This document shows, piece by piece, positions 57,936 to 64,000 of a DNA stretch of 64,000 bases. This DNA is from Ditylenchus dipsaci (taxonomy: Eukaryota > Nematoda > Chromadorea > Rhabditida > Anguinidae): contig SADC01000841.1 in assembly GCA_004194705.1 (NCBI GenBank), positions 723,561 to 787,560 of the forward strand. The letters run 5' to 3'. Both the position numbers and the translations under genes were made by a program. A model generated the notes under the pieces. That model worked only from the letters and a program-made list of their open reading frames with translations, was not told the DNA's origin and made no database searches. Positions within the stretch are counted from its first letter, which is position 1. Each line of letters opens with the position of its first letter.

Positions 57936-58205
57936 ACAAAAAAAAAAGTATTAGAATTAATAAAGCGCCCCGAAAATTTAAAAATAAAAAAAAAATGTTG
58001 CCGGATAAAACGTAATCCTTAAAAAAATTTAGGTTCAGAACTCTATATAGGACGATAGCCGGATTCGCTCCACAGCACTGTTTAATTTTTCCCATTAACT
58101 CATTCCGTAGTTAATTTAGTTATTATTGTAAAATATATATTTACATATAAATACACTTTTTAAAGTTATACCTCGACATTTCAGATATATTTTGTCTCAC
58201 ACACA

Positions 58206-58292
58206 ATGATTTGTAGCACGAGGTATTTGTGGCTGAATGCTATAGTTTTGCTGGACTACATTTCATTTGTTCACACAGATTTGATAGATCAG
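58206..58292 (+). CDS. Possible first exon with signal peptide (doubtful)
   Basis: The frame MICSTRYLWLNAIVLLDYIS, then FVHTDLIDQ, ends exactly at CAG/GTAAAT. A basic start and hydrophobic core look like a signal peptide. A Cys-rich candidate second exon at 59023-59095 (QEDCLKEMQAQAMGCVDTCW) follows TTTTATAG, but the phase does not match without a one-base change. Treat the pair as a hypothesis. Confidence 0.25.
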
Positions 58293-58329
58293 GTAAATTA
58301 AATATATTTTGGTGCTACTGTACAACCCG

Positions 58330-58546
58330 CTGCCAAAATATGCCTTGGTCCCCCCTGTCGATTCTTTCCGTTTTTACCTTTCCCCCTGTTGTTTTTTAAT
58401 GTAAACATGTTTGTTAAGGTGGCTGTGGTGATAAAGATGATTGTCGCTAACATGATCACCTTAATCATCATGATCACATTGAAAAAACAACAGCGGATCA
58501 AGGTAAAAACAGAAAAAATCGACAGGGGGGACCAAGGCAATAAGAC
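58330..58546. mobile_element. MITE, 'GCCTTGGTCCCCCCTGTCGA' family
   Basis: TGCCTTGGTCCCCCCTGTCG mirrors CGACAGGGGGGACCAAGGCA. The arms run about 90 bp through GTTTTTACCTT and TGTTGTTTTTTAATG. Confidence 0.75.
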
Positions 58547-58549
58547 ACC

Positions 58550-58836
58550 CAGACATTGGCCATTTGAAAAAAAGAAAATGTCGCGCGACATTGTGCATAA
58601 AAAATGGACAATGTCGCGCGACGAAAAGTTCGGTTAGCCCACTTTTTGATTACGCATCGAGCTGATTTTTTCAGGATCAGTGAAAATAGCCGAGAAAACT
58701 GATCCTGAAAAAATCAGCTCGATGCGTAATCAAAAGTTGGTTAACCGAACTTTTTCGTCGCGCGACATTGTCCATGTTTTATGGACAATGTCGCGCGACA
58801 TTTCTTTTTTCAAATGGCCAATGTCTGGATGCCGAC
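58550..58836. mobile_element. Near-perfect foldback MITE with TCGCGCGACATT words
   Basis: CAGACATTGGCCATTTGAAA mirrors TTTCAAATGGCCAATGTCTG-like sequence. ATGTCGCGCGACATTGT and GGACAATGTCGCGCGAC occur in both arms, and GATTACGCATCGAGCTGATT is mirrored exactly. The centre lies near 58690. Confidence 0.8.
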
Positions 58837-59147
58837 AAAAAGGGAAAAAAATATTCTCCGCTAGAGCCGTAAATTTTATATTGAAAAACATTTTAGTTTT
58901 TCCGACAAGGCAAAACATAAATAGCAGATTCTTCATTGCCAGGCGCTAAAGTTAGGCAATGCTCATGTGTGGAGTGAGTCTAAAATAAAATATATAAAGT
59001 CTAAATGCGTAATTTTATAGACAAGAAGACTGTTTAAAAGAAATGCAAGCTCAAGCCATGGGCTGTGTAGATACTTGCTGGAGTGGATTTAACAAGGTTT
59101 GTATATGAAATATATATAACGGATGACCAATGAATTTTTTACGGACT

Positions 59148-59393
59148 TAAAGGGCCATTGCCATCTGTTTTGAATAGTCCCCCGCCAATTCAAATTTTTT
59201 CGCCTAATCATTCAACTTCTGTACGGATTTTTCAGCTTGGTTTCTAACAAAACAAGGCTTAGAATTTAATTTTAGGTGTAGTTTTGTTAGAAACAAAGTG
59301 GAATAATTCGTACGTAAGTCCAACGATAAAGAAAAAGATTTGAATTGGCGGGGGACAACCGTTGTCGGAGACGGCAATGGCCCTTTAAGGTTA
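59148..59393. mobile_element. MITE, 'TTAAAGGGCCATTGCC' family, complete copy
   Basis: TTAAAGGGCCATTGCCATC mirrors GACGGCAATGGCCCTTTAA. TTTGGTTTCTAACAAAAC-type arms pair inside, and GGCGGGGGAC marks the inner right arm. TTAA is present on both sides. Confidence 0.75.
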
Positions 59394-60104
59394 AACCATA
59401 TTTTGTTGCATTTCATTATCATACTTCTAATATTGTGATATAATTTTGTAACCCTGAGTTTTTTTTCAATTGGTCTATAAAGCTTGATTTGGACTATTTT
59501 AGTACAATCATTATTTGACTCTGAACAAGTTGAATATCATTTTGAGAAGTAAGAAGAAAAATGGAAAATTGCATTTTCTTAATTTTTTATAGAATTTGGT
59601 TATTTTCAGGAGGTCATATCTCAACACTAAGGTGATTTCACAATGAGTGTCAGACTCAGTGTGCGACTTGGCGTACTTTTGGCTGTAACTCTTGTTTTTG
59701 ATTGAGAATTTTTTCGTTAGTACCGTTTAGTAGCTAAGATCCAAGACTTCGAAATGAGCGATTCACAATCAATATCTAATTGCAAAATTTTGACAAAAAT
59801 GCCCAGTCGCGCACTGAGTCTGACACTCATTGTAGAAGGCGCTTTTGATATTTTCTAAAACTTTTCTGTAACATGAGTTTTGTAGCTCTTGAGCTGCGCT
59901 GCATTAAAAATGCTGCGAGTTTTTGTAACACTTAATACTCCATCATACTTTTGATAACATGAAGTGATAATAAAATGGCTGCAAAATTTCAAAATATAAT
60001 TCCAACTGTTTAGAGTGATGACCTTACTAAAATAATACAGATCAGCTTTATATACCAAATGAATGAGAAATTCAGTTCTGCGAAGTTATGAAAAAAAATA
60101 TTGG

Positions 60105-61395
60105 ATATATAAAACTGATTTTCTGTAATTTTGGACCAGTTCCATATTAATTTTGTTAGCTCGGATTTTGACGAAATTTTTTTACTCCTATCTTGTAGAG
60201 CATATTGTTTTAGGTAGGTTAATGCGTGTTTTGCAAATTCTGAGAACAGATTCGTGCTCAGCATAGTCAATTTGCTTATAGAAGGCAATCAGATGATTAA
60301 AAGGAAGTCATCAAAAAATTGAGATTTGCCTTGGTCCCCTTATGATTTTGCTGTTTCAACCACAGGGGACCAAGGCAAAATCTCGATTTTTCGATGAGTT
60401 CTTTTAAATAATCTGATTTCGCTACTATAAGCAAATCGAACATGCTGAGCACGAATCTGTCTTCAGAATTCGCAAATTGTCAGTGAAAATAACTTTCTTG
60501 ATAAATTTTTCAAAAAGTCAAAATTACACAGCCTCCAATTACTTCATTTTAGCGTAAATTTCTGGAAGGACAACTTTTAAAACTTTTTTACACTATCCGA
60601 TGCAAAATAAGTAGCGTTGCCAAACAAATAAATAAATTTCGAGCGAGCAAATTATTTCGTCATGAAAACATCTTTTTAGAGTAAAAAGGTATTTAAAAAA
60701 CAAATATTCCCATTAAGCCACGTAATTCTTGAAAATTTTTGCATCAATTGCAGATTATTTTTCTTTAGAATAAAAGCGCGTGTAATCGTGCGTTGAAAAG
60801 TTGATTATTTGTGAATTGGACAGCTGACATACACTCAAACGAAAATAACACTGTGATTTTTGAAATTTCCAACATGACACTTTTCAAAAGCCCGCATTTT
60901 TAAATGATACCCCCTTTTCCGGAAAAATTATTTTTTTTATTGTGTAAAAATAGTAGCAAATCTGATAGAGCATCTCAAAAATTAGGTATTTCAATACCGC
61001 TCTTCTAGATGCTTTTTAGGTCTACCTTGAACTTTCGAATAACCTTTTTTTAAGTTAAAAGGCTCAATTCTCAAAATTAAATTTATTTTTCCAAAAGTTA
61101 TAAATGCCAGAAGATTCAATAAATCTCAGGGTTCTTACGAGCTATCACACTTTATAGTTGTCAAATTAAATCACTTCGAATTACCTAATATTAAGAAAAA
61201 CTGCAGATCTTGAGAAATTTCAAAATAGATTTTTTAAATTGGCGCGTTTTTCACAAATGAAGGCACTTTTAAAATAGCAAACACGCATCAACCTACCTAA
61301 AACAACATGCTCTGAAAGATAGGAGTGAAAAAAAGCTCCGTGAATATCCGAGGTAACAAAGTCTGGTCCAAATTACAGAAAACGGGTTATAATAA
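60105..61395. mobile_element. Nested inverted-repeat element (1.3 kb)
   Basis: Outer arms of about 140 bp (60105-60240 and 61260-61395) share CCTATCTTGTAGAGCATATT, then GTTTTAGGTAGGTTAATGCG in inverse. An inner palindrome (about 60225-60490) is centred on a copy of the CCTTGGTCCCC family at 60325-60380. No coding sequence is seen between them. Confidence 0.6.
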
Positions 61396-61423
61396 TAAAA
61401 GTCACCCTTACTATATGGCCATT

Positions 61424-61453
61424 GTTGTCGTCGTCGTCGTCGTCGTCGTCGTT
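61424..61453. repeat. (GTC)n microsatellite
   Basis: Nine to ten GTC/GTT units in a row. Confidence 0.85.
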
Positions 61454-61739
61454 GGTCACAAAAAATGTTTGGCATGTTCCACTGATCGTATCACAAATCT
61501 GTTAACACCATTCGACGCAGCATGGTCGGTTTCCTTCTTGGAAAACTCTTAAAAGTTAGGATCGGTCGCGTGAAAAAAAGTTATGGCCACTTGAAAGTTG
61601 CCAAAAACCACAGGGGGGACCAAGGCAATTTGGGTCATTTTTGGATTACCTTGGGGGACCAAGGCATGCAAAATGGTTCGAATCCTGGTGGTAGTATGCG
61701 TTATTATTTTGTCTCGAAGAGATAAGTTAGTGTAATATG

Positions 61740-62465
61740 GTTGGTGGGTACTCAGGTAGGTTGCGTAGCTGGCCAAGTGGCGTATGTAAGTGATCTGGTA
61801 GGGTAGGTGACCTAATAGGATATGTAGATCGCCAACTACGGTACGTAGGTGGTTTGGTGGGGTATGTAGGTGGTCAGATAATGTAGGTTAGTGTCCTGAT
61901 AGGATATGTAGGTGGCCAAGTAAGATAGGTAGGTCGTTAAATAAGGCAGCTAGGTGGCCAGGTAGGGTAGGTTCTTGGCCGGCTAAGATAGGTAAGTGGC
62001 CGGTTAGGGTAGGTAGATGCCAGTAGCGTAGGTAGGTGGGCTGGTATCCTGATATGGCATGTAGGTGTCCAGCTAAGGTAAGTAGATGGTCTGGCAGGTA
62101 TGTGGATGGCCAGCGGGGTAGATAGTTGGCCTGTTAGAGTAGGTAGGTGGCTTGGTAGAATATGTATTTTGCCTAAAGAAGGTAGGTGGCCTGGTAGGGT
62201 ATGCAGTGGCCGGTAGATAGCCAGTAGGGTGGGTAAGTGGTACGTAAGGTAAGTAGTTGCCTGGTAGTATATGTAGGTGGCCATCTAGGGTATGAAGGTG
62301 ACTGGGTAGGGTAGGTGAATCGCCTGGTAGGGTAGTTACGCGACCAGGTAGGGTATCTAGGTGGCCTATCAGCGTAGGTAGACGGGGTAGGTTGCCTGGT
62401 AGAGTAAGTAGTTGGCTTAGTAGTGTATATAGGTGCCCTGGTAGAGTAGGTAGGTAGCGTGGAAG
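61740..62465. repeat. 21-bp minisatellite, long degenerate array
   Basis: The unit GTAGGTGGCCTGGTAGGGTAG recurs for about 725 bp with many variants, the complement of the array at 660-892. Since 21 is a multiple of three, open frames with seven-residue repeats (LPGHLPTL-like) appear on the minus strand. I treat them as artefacts. Confidence 0.85.
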
Positions 62466-62823
62466 GGCCTGAAAGTGAAAAATAATTGAATTTGACAAAT
62501 TACGATGCTGATTAACTGCTGACTTTTCGCCTTTATTTTTTGAGTCGTGCAGGACATGCTTTTTTCATATTTTCTGTATTTATTGGTTTTGAAATAGCGC
62601 TCGATTTTCAGCACAGCGATTTTCAATGTGATTTCCTATTTGGTTTCAAGTAAATTTAGATATTTTGTGGATAAGAAAATTTCAAGGTCATAACCTTTTT
62701 TTAACATTCATTTCGTCGCTTTTTGTCTTTTATATTTGCTGTCGTACAAATTGTCTTACAAAATCAGGTGTCGTTGATTGAAGATTTTTAGTGTTGAAAT
62801 TTTAGCTATTTACTTTTTCTCGG

Positions 62824-63110
62824 TATGGATAAATTTGCTGAGCAGCTAAAAAAATTTGAGGAGAACTTGGAATTGGAAGCGGGGCGCGCATTGCTCTTGA
62901 AGAAAAATTAGATGCCGAAGCGGGGGCGCTGAACAAAAAAATTCATCAGCTGGATAACGTCGCGGGGGCGCACGACAAGATATTTTTAATTTGCAACTAA
63001 AGCAGGAGCGAATGGAAGCATCGCAGAAAAGCCGTGCTGTATACTTGCCATCTTTTCCCGGTATGTTCCAGTTTATCGACGATCTTTTTATGATCATATA
63101 TCACAGGTAG
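62824..63110 (+). CDS. Coiled-coil-like frame punctuated by GCGGGGGCG
   Basis: The frame MDKFAEQLKKFEENLELE is followed by a GC-rich 9-mer encoding Ala-Gly-Ala. Then come IALEEKLDAE, another AGA, LNKKIHQLDNV, another AGA, and HDKIF. After a one-base slip near 62986 it reads NLQLKQERMEASQKSRAVYL then PSFPGMFQFIDDLF and stops. One G must be added at 62881-62884 to keep frame. Acidic/Leu heptads suggest a coiled coil. A second partial copy starts at 63864 (MKKIAEQLANFEE). I recognise no family; a retrotransposon gag-like origin is possible. Confidence 0.4.
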
Positions 63111-63963
63111 CACTGAGAGTTCAAGCAAGTGCATGTCAGAAGTCGAAGCTTTTTCGAAAAGAATTTCAGCCACATTGACTACTTTATTCAGCAGCAACTG
63201 ATTATGCGCAAAAGCGGGGGCGTAGAAGTGACTTTAACCGAAGCGGGGGCGCGCAATAATTATTGCAGAGGCAAAAAAGGGGGCGTCTCGGATTGTATTT
63301 TTGTTCTATTAGTTCGCATTCGATTTGAAATTCGCTATCGTTTTAGTGATGGCCTCCACATTTATCCGGCGCAAACGGGAAGTCAGAGGAAGAACCGGAT
63401 TGAGCGCCGTCGCCAGCATGAAATGCAAAAAATTGAAAGGTCTTATTGAAAAGCATGGAGTCCCGAAGGATTCAGTTGTATGCGGGGGCGACGGCATTAA
63501 CAAAGAGGGGCGTAGTTCTTCTAACATCGCTAAGAACGTCAATACTGGCGGGGCGAAAGCACTTTCAAGCTATGAATATAGATTCTAATATTTTTTGAGC
63601 AGTCATATTTGTTTCGCCTCATTTTTTGTTCGTTTACATTGTATAAAAAAAGTTCAAGAATTCTGCACTGACAAGCGCCATCTCTTATTCTTGGGCTTTC
63701 AAAACCCTGGTTTTTCTGTATATATTATTCTTTTCATTGTGTCTTTATATCAGTGTTTGTCGCTTTCTGTTTTTTCTTCATTGTTTAATAAATTCTCATT
63801 ATTTCTGATTTTACGATTATAGGTGTTTCATAGTCTAATTCCAGTTATTCGCATTTGATTGCTATGAAAAAGATAGCTGAACAGCTAGCAAATTTCGAAG
63901 AGAAGACTTGAAATTGAAAGCGGGGGCGTGCTTGAAAAGAAACTGGATACGGTAGCGGGGGCG
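62879..63963. repeat. Dispersed cluster of the 9-mer GCGGGGGCG
   Basis: Exact copies lie at 62920-62928, 62962-62970, 63214-63222, 63243-63251, 63482-63490, 63920-63928 and 63955-63963. One-off versions are at 62879, 63279, 63505 and 63548. I noticed none elsewhere in the window. The word equals a textbook Egr/Zif268-type binding site. Confidence 0.8.
63129..63588 (+). CDS. Downstream coding-like frames with more GCGGGGGCG motifs
   Basis: One frame reads MRKSGGVEVTLTEAGARNNY then CRGKKGGVSDC. An overlapping frame reads MASTFIRRKREVRGRTGLSA, then KKLKGLIEKHGVPKDSVV and NIAKNVNTGGAKALSS before the stop at 63588. The GC-rich words fall in different frames, so the DNA word rather than the peptide is constant. 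The family is unknown. Confidence 0.3.
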
Positions 63964-64000
63964 CTAACACAAATAAGAGAGCGGATGGATATGGCGAGAA
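63864..64000 (+). CDS. Partial second copy of the MDKFAEQL-type frame (runs off the window)
   Basis: MKKIAEQLANFEE, then LEIE, VLEKKLDTV and AGALTQIRERMDMA in shifted frames, parallels 62824-62960. GCGGGGGCG lies at equivalent places (63920 and 63955). It is cut by the window end. Confidence 0.35.

Noticed and set aside
61937..62498. Long minus-strand frames rich in LPGHLPTL-like repeats
   Set aside because: They arise because the 21-bp satellite unit is a multiple of three. There is no start context, and several frames are open at once.

Overview
This window is AT-rich, repeat-dense nuclear DNA from an invertebrate animal. Genes are split into small exons with GT..AG introns, and transposon remnants occupy much of the rest. 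A chemoreceptor-like gene fragment at 50.4-51.2 kb and the short TTTCAG/TTTTAG-type acceptors fit a nematode, but that assignment is inference. No prokaryotic gene organisation is visible.

Layout. 0-2 kb: a pogo-type element with nested repeats. 2.2-3.1 kb: a broken carboxylesterase. 4.8-7.3 kb: a relic of a Polinton/Maverick-type protein-primed DNA polymerase B interrupted by a MITE, then the C-terminal end of a hAT transposase. 7.8-10 kb: foldback and pogo-type elements. 11.2-17.8 kb and 24.6-29.9 kb: two paralogous C2H2 zinc-finger genes, both on the minus strand, whose exons match one for one. Their introns are loaded with MITEs. 21.5-23.4 kb: 39-bp and ~132-bp tandem repeats. 32.2-34.3 kb: a foldback element with 29-bp tandem repeats. 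35.1 kb: the last exon of a small membrane protein. 35.9-39.0 kb: a complete FLYWCH/MULE DNA transposon with long TIRs and an 8-bp target duplication. 40-42.4 kb: near-perfect palindromic MITEs. 46.3-48.0 kb: a piggyBac-type element with ~590-bp arms. 50.4-51.2 kb: the putative chemoreceptor. 51.4-57.6 kb: more foldback and piggyBac-type elements. 58-62.5 kb: MITEs and a 21-bp satellite also present at 0.66 kb. 62.8-64 kb: a coding-like locus, apparently duplicated, studded with the 9-mer GCGGGGGCG.

Two themes cut across the window. First, many non-autonomous elements have arms built from short tandem repeats, and the same terminal styles recur on unrelated interiors: pogo-like CAGTCGA ends, TTAA/piggyBac ends, 8-bp-TSD ends, and TCGCGCGA or TCTCGCGAGA palindromes. 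Second, nearly every frame break I could place in recognisable coding sequence is explained by one missing base, usually in a homopolymer. That leaves open whether the zinc-finger genes are decaying or the assembly under-calls homopolymers.

Coordinates of element ends and splice sites are read by eye. No database search was possible, so family names rest on visible motifs.
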